From positions 99,792,860-99,856,859 of the forward strand of contig CM067374.1 in assembly GCA_034401795.1 (NCBI GenBank): a stretch of DNA of 64,000 nt. The letters are read 5' to 3'. Origin of the DNA: Chaetoderma sp. LZ-2023a. Lineage: Eukaryota > Mollusca > Caudofoveata > Chaetodermatida > Chaetodermatidae. The position numbers and the translations under genes were made by a program. The notes below the pieces were generated by a model that searched no databases, was not told where the DNA came from, and worked only from the letters and a program-made list of their open reading frames with translations. Of this stretch, positions 33,431 to 45,675 are shown in pieces; positions within the stretch are counted from its first letter, which is position 1, and each line of letters starts with the position of its first letter.

Positions 33431-36400
33431 AATTTAACCCTTATGTGATCGGGAAACGGGAAGGACTAGCCAACCCCGGAACCGGTAATCCGCTCTCCAG
33501 AACGCATCCCGACTGTTCTGGGGACACCTGTATCTAAAGCACTCACGATGACGAAAACATCTAAGACACGATTTGCTCCTCTGCACATGTGCCGGGCCAA
33601 AGGGGGTACCACCGTAATAGGCAGGGATTACTTTCTAATGGGGTTTCTGACTGGGTGGACACTTTTACCTTGTACTTATGATCTTTACACGACTTCTTCC
33701 TCACGTAATGGCCATGATCACAAAGGTTTCCCAGAATGTTTGGTACCTTTGAAAAGCCTGAGATTTCCGTTTCTTCACCATGATAATGATGGGTCAAAAC
33801 AGAAAAGGAGCGATGCTTAATTAAGGAATCATTGGACAGTCCCTGGGAGAAGCCAACTTCAAACATGACTCAGTATTACACTCGCTGAGTCCTGTTAAAC
33901 CCTATGGAGGCTGACGCGAGTATAAGAACGACTGTCGATTGGCTGTTGTTCACTGAGGAAAGCTTCCCATTCGTCGGAGATATAATGAGATGCAGAGCAG
34001 AGAGTATAAAACCAGCCACATAGAGGTTGTCCTAGGTATGCCACAATAATGACCCTGGTCGACGGTCGGCCCCTTCGCTCCCCAGTTAAGAAATGATGGA
34101 GAAATGCACTGCAGAACCTTGGGGACTTCGAGTGGGTCGACAATTACATATGCAAGGGACAGCCTAATTTTTGTAAAGGCCGCCAAGAAAATGCAGCCTA
34201 ATTTAAACTAAGGGCCCATAACTACTGCTACAATTCTTCCATCTCCAGAAATCTTCGCTGTGATTTAGAGTGCCTCAGAAGACTCCACTGATCCGAAAAC
34301 CTCACCTCGTCTCCTGACTCTGAACTGAAGTAGACTCGACTGCATACTGGAAAGACGTCTGACTTCGCTCATGCCCAAACTTCACCCAGGATCGGTTCTG
34401 CCACCCTGCGTCTGCTGCTCAAGATCTTCGGGAGAAACATTCCTGCCAATCGGTACTCGCCTCTGGCTGGGTAAGGTCTCCCATGACAATGGAACTTTCT
34501 TATTTTCTGTGACTGATAATTCCGAAATCTACCATTCCACCTTGTGTACAGCCTTGTGTCACCCGATTCTAGAAGGACTATTCACTCTTCTCCCACATCA
34601 TCTCTCTGTGATCGTGCTTTGTGTGAAGAAATGCTTAACTTTCACCCGATCCTCAGGAGTACGACCCGCTCGGCTTATTGTGATTTTTGGCCGCCGGGCA
34701 TTAAATCACTGCACAACGTTGTGCCTCGGGAATATATCTACCGAGACTGGTTGAAATTGACAATGCCTGCAATAGCAAAACCTAGACGCTGCATTCGGCG
34801 GGACTATGAACCGTGACTGCTTAGCTTTCTACCGTGCTTGATGTAAAATTCGATCGCGCATGTTTTCTAAATATTAAATGTATGAACTAATCTAATTTTA
34901 TTTTTCTCTACAGAAGTTAGATTTACCACCTTAAACGCCTTTGTGTATTTCCTGCTGTTAAGCGGTAGTTCCCTTTGTGTTCTGACCTGGAACATTCTAA
35001 CAGAAAAGGGACCGCCAGCCGTTGCCATCTCTAGCGGGCTGCGATCCTAAATGATGATCCTGCACATCATTCGGCATGAAGCCAAATTAAATAGTGCCGT
35101 GACAGTGTCGCTCCTCTGAAAAAGGAAACTAGATAGGTGGAACGCTCTCTCTCTTTGGCGCTTCAGTTGAAGCATGGTGGCGTCACCCCACCCCACCACC
35201 ATGCCAAAGCATGAACTCTCCCTGCCAAAAAGGCGGCTTCTCATTTCGTTCAGTAGGTCCCTGCATGTCACTTGGGCCACGCTCAAATAGTATACTCTCG
35301 CCGACGCACTTCTAGCATCTATCCTGTTAGCTCCCGTCGAAGCTGCCGCACTCGCTGCATGTGCTTGGTCTCCCCGATCCAGGCCGCTTTGACTACAGGC
35401 CCCTTGCGGGCCTCTTTTCGAGTTGGAAAGATTTGTTAGGCTTAGGAAAGCTGAGACCTCAGTTTGCCGCGCCTCTCTGCTTGCCTTTCCCCAACTCAAA
35501 GCAGAACTCAGAGCTGCTGCTCACTATCACTCCACTGCAAATGATTTCAACATCGCGTGATTGCCCCACGCCACGTAAGGCCGTTCCATGTGGACGTTCC
35601 TCACCTGAAGGCTCTGACTAACCCCTGCCATCCTTTCGACCATCTGATAGGTCTTGTGACCTCTATATGAAAAATTTACGAGAGAAAGCTTCGCCGCTTA
35701 AACTTTTTCACCCCACACTAGGACACTTCACTTCGAATAACTTGGCTTAGGATGCATTCCACTTCTCTTTTCACAGAAAGACCACCTCGAATGGTCGCAG
35801 AGAATATCGGATCAACTAGGTGGCAACTACTAAACCCCGTTCCTGTCCACCACCCTCCGCAAACACTAAAGCAGGATCCACTTTATGCAGATGATTAGTA
35901 AGGAACAAATAATTCCAATAGATAATGACTTTTCGCGACAGACTAACCTTAGTTGTATCGACTGACGAGACCAAATAGTGACTTCTAGCGATGGACTGAC
36001 TGCCCACGTTTTTCCCCATGCCTTCTTTCTCGCCTCCCTCTCCCTTCCTCGAAACACCAGCGCCCGAGAGAGATGCATAAAATAGAGCTCGGCTCGAATG
36101 CAGGCGGGAAAAAATGAAAACTACCTGCTTTCCTCCTGGCTCGCACGCACTACACACGCACTCACTTCCCATTCCCCGCAGGATTAACACAAATGGATCC
36201 CTCTCCCTAGAAGGACCCTCCTCTTTTGGCATGGGGATGCCTTTTCGACCACACGCTCTGGGGAGATTCGCTCCCGTGGTTGGGGAACGAGCCACTGCCA
36301 TCGCCAGAGAAACTCCCGCCGATGGTGGCACCTCCATTTCTATCGCCTACAGCTACCGTTACAGACAGCACCACTCCTGTAAACCTATCCATCACACTGG

Positions 36401-37690
36401 CGACTTCCTCTGTCGTCGCTAGTACTACCTCTTCTTCTTCAACCGCTCCTGTCGTTTTGCCTGCAATTGCCGGAAAGAACGTCCACATACATGCCACTCT
36501 CCTCCGCTCGGATTAAGGACTGACCGACTGAAAGGAACATGCAGCGAGTCACGATGGCCGCCAAGCACCCCGGCCCCCACCCAAGAACAGCAGTGAGTGG
36601 GGCGAGACTTGCGAAGTACCCACGACGTCGATGACTCAGTCTAGGGTACAGGCAATCAGACATGCATGGGATGCCCGGCCGGACTCACGAGCCTCCACAG
36701 AGCTGTCAGCAAATATTTGTGGCGGAGCCCTTCACCCACGCTATGAAAGGGTTGTCGCAAGACCTGAGACCTGCTGAGAGACCTGAGGGATGCTCGGGGG
36801 AGGGGTGGCGGTCCTCTAAAGAGTGGACGAGCGTGGGACAGCGGCAGCCTGGCCACACTTATCACACTGGTATAAAATGCGCAATAGCCTACTTGCAGAG
36901 ATAGTGCCGGCGGACATTAAAATTCTTTTTTGCTGAAACGTGTTGCTGTCGTGCACATCAATGGCTTACAGCAACACTGTTACCAAAAATGAACACTTAC
37001 TGATAGGATAGAGAAAATCTAATCTACAACGGTCTACGAGTTAATACCCGGTCTTCGTATACATCTTAGCATCTTCATTCCGTCACCTTTTAATCCCCAT
37101 CATTGATATATAAACTAGTTTTTAGCGGGCCAATCCTATTTTATAGCGACGCATACGACTGGTAAATCAAACCATTCTTTTTAATAGTTTTCCGTTGTTG
37201 TAGCGCAAGCATGACAATGACATTTGCCTTCGGTCAAACTTGTCTATAACGACGCTTGGTTTTGGCACCAAGCGCTGGTAGTTATTTAAAGCGGGTAATC
37301 ATATGAGCACTTACCTCAAAGCGCCCTCATCAGTTGGCTCCGACACATATTTGCCATATCAGATAAGTTATATGAGGCGACTGTTAGTTCCACCCCACCC
37401 CTTTAAGAGTCCATACATTGTCCGTTATAGACAGGTTTCACTGTATCGAGAAACAGTTATGTTGGCAAATAAAACCGTTATCAGCATGCAGTGTATATCA
37501 TTATACCACACGGGCTTATTTGAAAAACTTACTAGCTTAACTGTACAATGCCCCAACCATTACAAACTATCGCATATGCTTACAGCAACTCTCGTTACGA
37601 GAAAATGGCTGAGCACAGGAGACGAAATAATCCCATGTTTACGATGGTATAATTCTTCGTATTATTTGCCCATTGCGGTTATTTAAGATC
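33431..37690. other. Unassigned, G+C-richer region
   Basis: More G+C-rich than the rest, with many overlapping frames of 70-170 residues on both strands (for example 35816-36337 minus, 34371-34754 plus, 36226-36516 plus). None has a recognisable domain. A strong splice-acceptor-like tract (TTTATTTTTCTCTACAG) ends at about 34914. It is followed by an open phase-1 stretch of about 43 codons ending at TAA near 35050. A TATA-like ATAAAATAG lies near 36077. This could be a host gene in pieces or an unrecognised element. Confidence 0.3.
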
Positions 37691-39390
37691 CAATATGTTA
37701 GTCATATAACAACAGTCTTTCAGATTAAGTACACTTTTACCAACCCAGTAATTGTCCTTTAAACAAAGACTGATGCGCTCCAGGCAACGATGCGTCGCAG
37801 CGGTTTCTATTTCCGCGAAGGTGTCTATTTCATGAGAATGACTCGGGTGATAATAGTGAGATTAAATGGGACCAACTTTCATCTCTTGATAGCTATTAAG
37901 GTGATTTAATATGCCACTCATAAACTATGCAGCTAATTGTAAGCTTTTTATCATGCCGCTAAAGAAAGCTATTGAGGCTTTAGTAGTTCTACACCATATG
38001 ATGGCTATCATGGTTTACTTTTCAACCAATCAGAAAAAGCATAGCGTGTCTGCCTCAGTGTATACGCTCAGTCATAGAGGTACAATCTATAGTTTAACAA
38101 TGTGGTGTAAAAGCAACCATACAAGTAAGCTGTTGAATATTCTGAAACCAATCTGACGTTAGGTTGTTGCTGCCTTAGGCAGCAACAACTTCCAGCCAAA
38201 TTAGTTCCAAAATATTCAAAAGGATGAGTAGGCCTATTACATAGTAAAGAATGTAATGCATTGACACTTAAATGCCACTATTGCTTGAGGAGACAAAATG
38301 GCGGCGATCGCTGTCAACATTTACTCGATTTTACAAAGCAGACGATTGTGATACAGATACTAGAATGCGACAGAATATGAATGATATAGAATGTATAAAC
38401 CAAAATCTACCAGTGCTAAACAGCATTTGAGATTAGATTAGCATCCCTTTAAACGTTACGCACCTAATCGCTCAATCAAACAGCGGCTAAACAACATTGT
38501 CCGATGACTGTCTACTACGACGTAAACTAATTTTCAGGCACGTTGAGGAACTACACCATTACCAAACTAGCTAGTCGAGGACGGTCAACCAGTGATTTCA
38601 GTTATGCTCTTCTAACCTTGTCCTTGTTTGTCAGACACGTGCGTTTAATGGTGGAATCCGATCTGTCACTAGTATATGATGTCATACCTAATTACATCAT
38701 ATGTGTGTTGGCGCTACAATACATAGTGACGTATCTAGCCCTGGTAAGAATATTGAGAAGTCCGTCAAGTGTATGAATTGTATGTCTTTGATGTATTTTC
38801 TACTTAAAGGTGCACAATGGTTCAAAAATAAAATTGTTCAAATTATATACTTTTAGAGACTTAAATTGTATACCTAGATGTAATGAAATGAAATAAATCT
38901 TAACATATGTACCTCTCTCGTCATATGCATTATTATATTGGCATTACTATGTCTAATTCTAATGCATCTGATATTATGTTATTAAAACGATATCCATTTC
39001 TACTAGCTCTAGGAATTGTCGTGTATCTGTTCTTCAGCTGCCAGTGCCATTTTTTTACCATTTTTCATGAGCAACATTTTACTACCGTAATTATGTGATT
39101 CACATTCACATTTGAAATTGTACATATGCTATAACGGTCTGTTTAGCAGGTTCATTTGTGTATTCTTACGTGGCTTGATATCCAGGTCATGTCGACTGGC
39201 CTATCAGTTGCAAACGTACCATGATAGAAAGCCCCTTTTCCTGAATACATATACATCAGCATCAATTGAGATGTGCTATTTCAAATGGGTATCTATGTTT
39301 CCAGAGCCTAATCTATTATTACTTCAGAGATATTCGTTTTCATTATCTCTTTAGTAAGTTCCTTGTCCTATAAGGTACAAGCCATGGTAA
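37691..39390. other. Intergenic DNA with one MITE hairpin and a related fragment
   Basis: A hairpin core lies at about 38125-38225 (GTTGAATATTCTGAAACC against AAATTAGTTCCAAAATATTC). At 38645-38790 there is a fragment of the MITE subfamily carrying CCGATCTGTCACTAG. No gene is recognised; frames of 77-80 residues have no domain. Confidence 0.5.
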
Positions 39391-39392
39391 TA

Positions 39393-39796
39393 CAATGGAC
39401 CTTTCCAATTGATCGATCGATTACATGACGTCATATACAACTACGTGATGTGTAGGAGGACGTCATAATCAATGACGTTGAATGGCGTAGATAAGTACGT
39501 CACGAACGCTTAATTGAGGATCGACTATGCGTGGTTGTACGAAATGTATATCTTTACTATTTAATAAACATGTTTTTGAATATTTTGAAACTAATTTGGC
39601 TGGGCGCTGTTGCTGATATAGGCAGCAATAGTACCCAGTTAAATTAGTTTCAGAATATTCAACAGCTTACCTGTATAGTTTTCTAGAACTTGATGGTCAG
39701 AGAGCTCAGGGATCGATCGATCCCAACACGAGCGAGGTGTTGGTGGAGCTTAGCTAGTGATGGGCGGGGCATAGCTAAAACTGGAAAGGTTCATTG
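39393..39796 (+). mobile_element. Hairpin MITE, full-length reference copy
   Basis: Terminal inverted repeats CAATGGACCTTTCCAATT and AACTGGAAAGGTTCATTG enclose 404 bases. Inside, in order: TGACGTCAT sites, CACGAACGCTTAATTG, TTACTATTTAATAAACATG and a hairpin of about 95 bases (39567-39667). The hairpin pairs TTGAATATTTTGAAACTAAT with AATTAGTTTCAGAATATTCA. Then come ATCGATCGATCCCAACACG and GATGGGCGGGGCATAGC. There is no coding capacity. The target duplication is not clear by eye. Confidence 0.85.
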
Positions 39797-40528
39797 TCAT
39801 TGTATCTGCCTCCAACCAAATTTGTGATAGTTCAGTAGTTTAAACCGATTAGCTCATTAGACTAACTGGCGGTTTCTTTATTAGGTCTCGAGATACTTCA
39901 GATGCAATGATATTTCCAATGTAGACTGATTGCTGCGCACTGGTCCAACTGACGAAATAGTAAAGAATGAAGAAGGATTTGGGTTTGACTGTCGTATATC
40001 GGGTACCGATTTCTAGTTTTTGACGCAGTCGTAGTGAACGGTAACGATGTTACGTTGGTGTGAACCAGTTCAGTTTCTTAATATTGTTGTGTGAAGAGTC
40101 TTCGTGCATCGGCGTAGTCTTTCTGCTAGAAACTGTGTTAAATACGAGGTCACAGGGAATTCAGGGTTTGTGCATTTAGCCGTTTTCTTATACGATTTCT
40201 AAAATATGCTCATCAAATTCTTAACGTCAAAACGTGGATGACGTGGCCGTGTACTTAGCAAAAGAGGCAAAGAAACAGCTTTGTTTGAGATGTTTGAATT
40301 GGAAGAGGGTTAAGTAAATGTGGCATTGCAGCCACTTCCTTCATTAGGCGGCTGTCCGCTGCTAATGGATGGCAGTCAATGGCACTCGGCCATTTACTGC
40401 AGCAGACGACATCCGGTTGAGTTAAACCAACAACGTTCTTCACATCTTATGCTGACAGTTCTGCTTCTTTTGGCTGCTTTGACAGTGTAAGTTATTATTC
40501 AGATAGTCACTTTAACTCTGACCGATAA

Positions 40529-40665
40529 AAATGGACCTTTCCATGTTTATCCATCCATCGTATGACGTCATATGACGTCACAATCAACTACGTGACGTGT
40601 AAGATAACGTCATAATCATTACATCATAAGATGGGCGGGGCATAGCTGAAACTAGAAAGGCGATA
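40529..40665 (+). repeat. Internally deleted MITE copy
   Basis: Both ends are kept (AATGGACCTTTCCATGTTT and GCTGAAACTAGAAAGG), with several TGACGTCA sites, but the hairpin core is gone. A separate core lies just to the right. Confidence 0.7.
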
Positions 40666-40689
40666 GTAGCTACAATGTAAGAAATTTAT

Positions 40690-40785
40690 TAAATATTTTG
40701 AAGTGAATTTGACTGGAAGTCTGTTGCTGCCTATGTACAGCAGCAACAACTCCCAGTGAAGTAGCTTTACCGAAATCAACAGCCT
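40690..40785 (+). repeat. MITE hairpin core
   Basis: TTAAATATTTTGAAGTGAAT and TGACTGGAAGTCTGTTGCTG face CAGCAACAACTCCCAGTG and a degraded right arm. Confidence 0.7.
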
Positions 40786-40799
40786 ACGTATCGCTTATC

Positions 40800-43100
40800 T
40801 TGGAACTAAGATCCTGGGGTTAATCCATTAGCAAACGATAAGCGCTATGTGCGAAGTAACTAAATATGAATCCGCTGGAATGATTTGAATGGAATTTGAT
40901 TAAATGCTGTAGCTACACTAAGCAATAACATCTCTTGGTCAACCTGTTTTAATAATAATGAGCAGGAGATACGACATAGCATGTAATAATAAGTTATTCA
41001 GAATTAGGTCCTCATTTAACCCATGATGACACACCTTAGTTGGGCTGCATTGGTCCTGTACCAGCCGAGTAAGCTGTGTCCGGACCAAATAATAGATACC
41101 AATGGCATGTGGAATAAGTCTCCTTCCAAACAAGCAATATCAAGTGGGGCCATGTGACCTAGGGTCAACTCAGATTACAAATATCCCGAACCATGCCATG
41201 TCGTCATTCACACCAGATATTCATAATTCACTTACCTGGATGGATGGATGGATGCTCAAATGAGGGTGTTAAAAAGATGTGTATCTATGACTAATCAATT
41301 CGTCCGTATACACATTTTCGGCCATAGCTCTGGAATGGAAAAAGGTAGAACCACCAACTTCGACACATTCATTCATAGTTTTGGCTGGCTAGAGGTAATG
41401 TGTGTTTCATGTCAAAGGGCTATATATCTAGGTCACAGGGGTGTGGAGATATGGGGATGGGTGAGTGGGTGGCACTAAGATTACTGACAGGTAACTGATT
41501 TTGAAATTAATATATTTCCTATTCAGCCTCAAACACGTTGATCAACCTATGGGTGGGCGGATGATTTTGATCTTTATGTTGGAAGCGTTTGTGGTGTCTG
41601 TAAGATGGTGCCCACCATCTATTTACACATATGCAGGGTGGTTTCACCGAATATATCTGAAAATTATATGCTCTGAAAAGCCATGCCAGTTTGCATTGCC
41701 GTGTGTATAGCAGTTTGCGTGGCTGGTTCAGTAATAGATTCACCAATGTCAAAACAGTATACACGTTTTAGTAGCGACGCACGATGAGTATGCATATATG
41801 TCAGTTTGTTGGTCTATCAGTCTGTCTGTCAGTATGCCTGTTAGTCACATGTTTGTGACATTTCTGACACAGCTGCCTAAACTATAGCCATTCATGTTTA
41901 TTAATCTCAGAACGTAGATTTATATTGATTTTGGCAATATTTTTTCTATTTATTGGCGGTGGAGGCGGGGTGGTGTAGGTGGGTGCGCCGCATACGTTGC
42001 ACCACTCACCTCATTATTTGAGGGTATATATGATACCCGTCCTTGCTCCCATATTTAGAGACAGCAACTAAAGACCAATCATCTAAGAAGTCTTAATAAG
42101 ATTTCTTTATTTAAGCCCAAATTGAGTAAACAAAAGTGTTCCGCTCATCATCTAAAATAACGCCAGCACATAATCTAGTGACGAAATGGCTCAGTGCAAT
42201 GCAGCTCAACATATTGATCATCTGTCATTGAAGACCACCTGGGTCAAGTTCGACTGGCTAACCCTAGTTAGCTATAGCTAGCTACATGCAAATAGAACTT
42301 GAAATAGTTAACTAGCTAGTCAACTATAGTTGGGCGAGCATCCGAGCTCGGCTCCAAATGGTTAATACTAAATTTGCATAAATTTCGAAATGGCGGACAC
42401 CCCTCCTTTAAGCAAAAATAAATGCATATCAAAGTGTAAATATCTCGCTAACTAATTTAAGTTTGATAAAATGTTACTTTCTTTTGTTACGTTATTTTTC
42501 GTATGCCAATGTTACCAAGGCCAATTTCCGTCCCAGTTTATCCAATATGGACTGCTTTTGACGTCTTAGCGAAAAAATAACCCATTTTCGTAGGCCATCA
42601 AAACAGACGACAGAAAGGGATAATCGGTGCTCATTAATTATTCAGCGTTCGGCTGGCCAAACCAACTGCGCATGTTCAGTAAACCAGTAAACTGACAATG
42701 GTTAGGCAGTCGAGGTTGACTCTAGACTCCAGCATACAATAATTTAAACAAATTTCACTATGGTTATTTTATGCCCTTAACACTAATATTTATTCAAGAA
42801 AATTTCGCGTTTCCTATAGAATATGCTTATTCGCAGTCCAAAAGATGACTATTTGTGAGACTCTACCCCTGTAATGCTGGCTCGATTATCGAGCAAGTCA
42901 ATCGAGCGGTAAATTTTCAAAAAAGAATCTTCTCTTTCTCTGCCGATGGTAATTTCTCAAGACCACCACAGAAACCTTCTTGGCCATCTTGAACGTTTAA
43001 GGGTTCAACTCGGCTTCAACATCTTCAATGTCATGGCTTTAAATTTCAGCAGTTTCCCTGTTGCATGTCTGTTTATTGTTTACGATATTTAGTGGTTGAC
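40800..43100. other. Intergenic DNA, no gene recognised
   Basis: Short GGAT and GGTGGG runs and a dispersed motif ACACATTTTCGGCCATAG (about 41309), which recurs at 61100. Nothing coding is supported. Confidence 0.4.
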
Positions 43101-43189
43101 ATCGTGATGGCAGTGCGCTCTTTCCTCATATGTGTGATAATAAAACCTCATGTAATAATCAATATTCATAAACACGGATATTAATCTGT

Positions 43190-43570
43190 CATGTTGATAA
43201 ATATAATCTTCAAGTCGCCCTCACGATATCTGGATTACAACAATTTGATATACAGATAAACCGGCTTATAATTGACACTGGCTTTTGTGACCATAATAAT
43301 GCAGTTATTTATGATGGGTGGTCGTACGAACACCCATCTTAAGAAGCCTCAATATTGTGGTAGCCAAAGACATATACTACTGTAACTGATTTGTATGAAC
43401 CGGCCACCTCTCTTTTACGACGACCAAGTAAGGAGTCAATGATAAACAGATATTCATGTATTTTAATGAAGCATTAATCCGATGAGCATTACCGCGTCAC
43501 ATCCTCAGTAATCAGCTACACAGAGATTACACGAGTCTCCGATCCTAATGTAAGAAGAATAGACGAGCTA
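43190..43570 (+). repeat. Segmental duplication, copy A part 1 (no MITE)
   Basis: Matches 44580-45370 in order: AAACCGGCTTATAATTGACA-type, ATGGGTGGTCGTACGAACAC, CATCCTCAGTAATCAGCTAC and GAGTCTCCGATCCTAA. The MITE present at 44855-45237 in the other copy is absent here, at about 43438-43445. Confidence 0.75.
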
Positions 43571-43774
43571 TGACCATCCCATTTATTATTACCCCCACCC
43601 ACGTTGCTGCCCGTTTAGAAATCGATTACCACGTACCTTGAATTCCCATAATTCCGATTTCAAGGAAATTGGAATTCTGGGAATACAGGATTCAAAGTAA
43701 ATAAATTGAGTCCAACACGCATGCAACGTGGGCGAAGGTTTGATAGAAATGGGTGGGTCGTATCTAGTATGGAA

Positions 43775-44365
43775 CCCCTCTATCGGATGTGCAGTTACGC
43801 TATAATAATTGGGTGAGTTATAGGTCATGTTTCCTTACACACACGATGAACAGATCGTGTGATGGCATTCAGTGACATGTCTTTTATGGCATACAGAGAT
43901 TTCATCAGCATATCGACTTCATATTTACTATCCATCGTGTATTTGTGTGTCAACGAGAATTTGTCATCAAGAAAAATGGCAGAAGTAATTTTTCCAGTTG
44001 AGGGCGTTTTGTGTATATTCAGCTTTCACTTCATTGCCACCATTCAATTAGATTGATTTGTAATATTATATGACGTTACATTTTAGCTGATTCAATTTTG
44101 GTAGTACAGTCATATTCATCAGACGTCTGCCAAATCTGCAGGATACTCTATAGTGATTTATTGGCTGTTAATTCAGAAACAGCTTTCATCGAAAACGTAT
44201 TTCGTATTGCCTCAAACTACAGAACTCGTATTACACTCGAATTTTCCAATTGACGTGACCTCGCCCCGGATTGGCACTGTACTAAACACCCCCCCACCCC
44301 GTATAAATCTGCTGTGTTTAGATTCTGTCACTTGACAAGAAGATTACACGTCTTACATTCAGCTT
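43775..44365 (+). repeat. Segmental duplication, copy A part 2
   Basis: Matches 48562-49155 in the same orientation: GCAGTTACGCTATA, TTATAGGTCATGTTTC, GATGAACAGATC, TTTACTATCCATCGTG, GACCTCGCCCCGG and GACGTCTTACATTC-type blocks are shared. Confidence 0.8.
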
Positions 44366-44579
44366 TGTAGCATTTTAGTGCAACTTTGTGTTGATTTTGT
44401 ACATAGATTCTGGATGAACCACTGTACGAAATAAGTACATGTCTCATTGACAGATGCATTATTATACTCATTACGAGGTCCAATTATATTACAACACACG
44501 GTCACATATTTTTGACAACAGTACAATGGGTGCTGTCTCTTTCTATTAACTTTATGTATGTTTACCAGTATCTTAAATT

Positions 44580-45370
44580 GTCAACATTCAGAGACATAAG
44601 CTTCAGGTCGTAGTCATTATATCTGAATTATGAAAACTGAATATAGAGATAAACCTGCTTATAACGGACACCAGCTTTTTAGTCCTAGATATTGAGCTTC
44701 TTTAAGATGGGTGGGCCTACGAACACCAATCTTAATAATGAACCATAGTCCTGTGGTTCCCCCCCCCCCCCCAAAATGATATCCTACGGTAAATGACTTA
44801 TATGTATCAACCATGCAACTTTTATGACAGCGTACTAAATGTTATTAGGGTATCAATGGACCGTTCCAGTTTTAGCCATGCCACGCCCATCCCTAGTTAA
44901 GCTCAACCCACGCTTCGTCTGTATTGGGATCGATCAATCCCCGAATGCCCTGGCTATCAATTTCCAGAAAACGACACAGGTAAGCGTATTTTGAAACTAA
45001 TTTGACAGGGTGTTGTTGGTCCCTATGGGCGCAACTGCGCACAGTCAAGTTAGGTCCAAAATATTAAACAGAATGTTTATTAAACAGTAAAGATATACAA
45101 TTCGTATAACAACACTCAGTCCGCCTTCAATTATGCGTTCGTGACGTACTTATCTACGTTATTTATGACGTCATCCTACACGTCACATAGTTGATTATGA
45201 CATCATATGATGGATGGAGAGACTGGAATGTTCCATTATAAACAGTTGTTCCTGTGCTTTAATGAGGTACTAAACCGAAGAGAGTTACAGCAGCACATCC
45301 TCAGTAATCAGCTACATCGAGAATATACAAGTCTCCGATCTTAACCTACTAAGCAGAGAGTGCTCCATTT
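44580..45370 (+). repeat. Segmental duplication, copy B part 1 (with MITE)
   Basis: Second copy of 43190-43570, split by the MITE at 44855-45237. A poly-C run sits at 44758. Confidence 0.75.
44855..45237 (-). mobile_element. Hairpin MITE inside a duplicated segment
   Basis: Ends AATGGACCGTTCCAGT and ACTGGAATGTTCCATT. Contains GGGATCGATCAATCC, the hairpin core (about 44987-45075), TTATTAAACAGTAAAGATAT and TGACGTCATCC. The paralogous segment 43190-43570 lacks it. Confidence 0.8.
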
Positions 45371-45404
45371 CAAGCTCTGCCCCGTCTATTTATAGCTAAT
45401 CTTC

Positions 45405-45615
45405 ACCCGTGCAACAGCCCCCAGTCATATCAGTTTCAAAATATTCAACAGAATGTTTAAAAAAAATTGTATATTCACCAAAGACATACAATTCCATACA
45501 GTATCTACGTCATTATACCTGTGACGTCAGTTTGCAGATGCCGTATTTGATTATGCTGTCAGATACCTCAGTGACAGATTGGAGCCCTCTATTATTTTTG
45601 GATGGTCGACGTTCC
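45405..45615 (-). repeat. Partial MITE copy
   Basis: GCAACAGCCCCCAGTCATAT, CAGTTTCAAAATATTCAACA and GTGACGTCAGTTTGC mark one half of an element beside the minisatellite. Confidence 0.6.
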
Positions 45616-45675
45616 TGAAGGTAGTAGGCACATGTGCTTGCTATCTTGAGTAGGTGATGAATCTTGAATAATATA

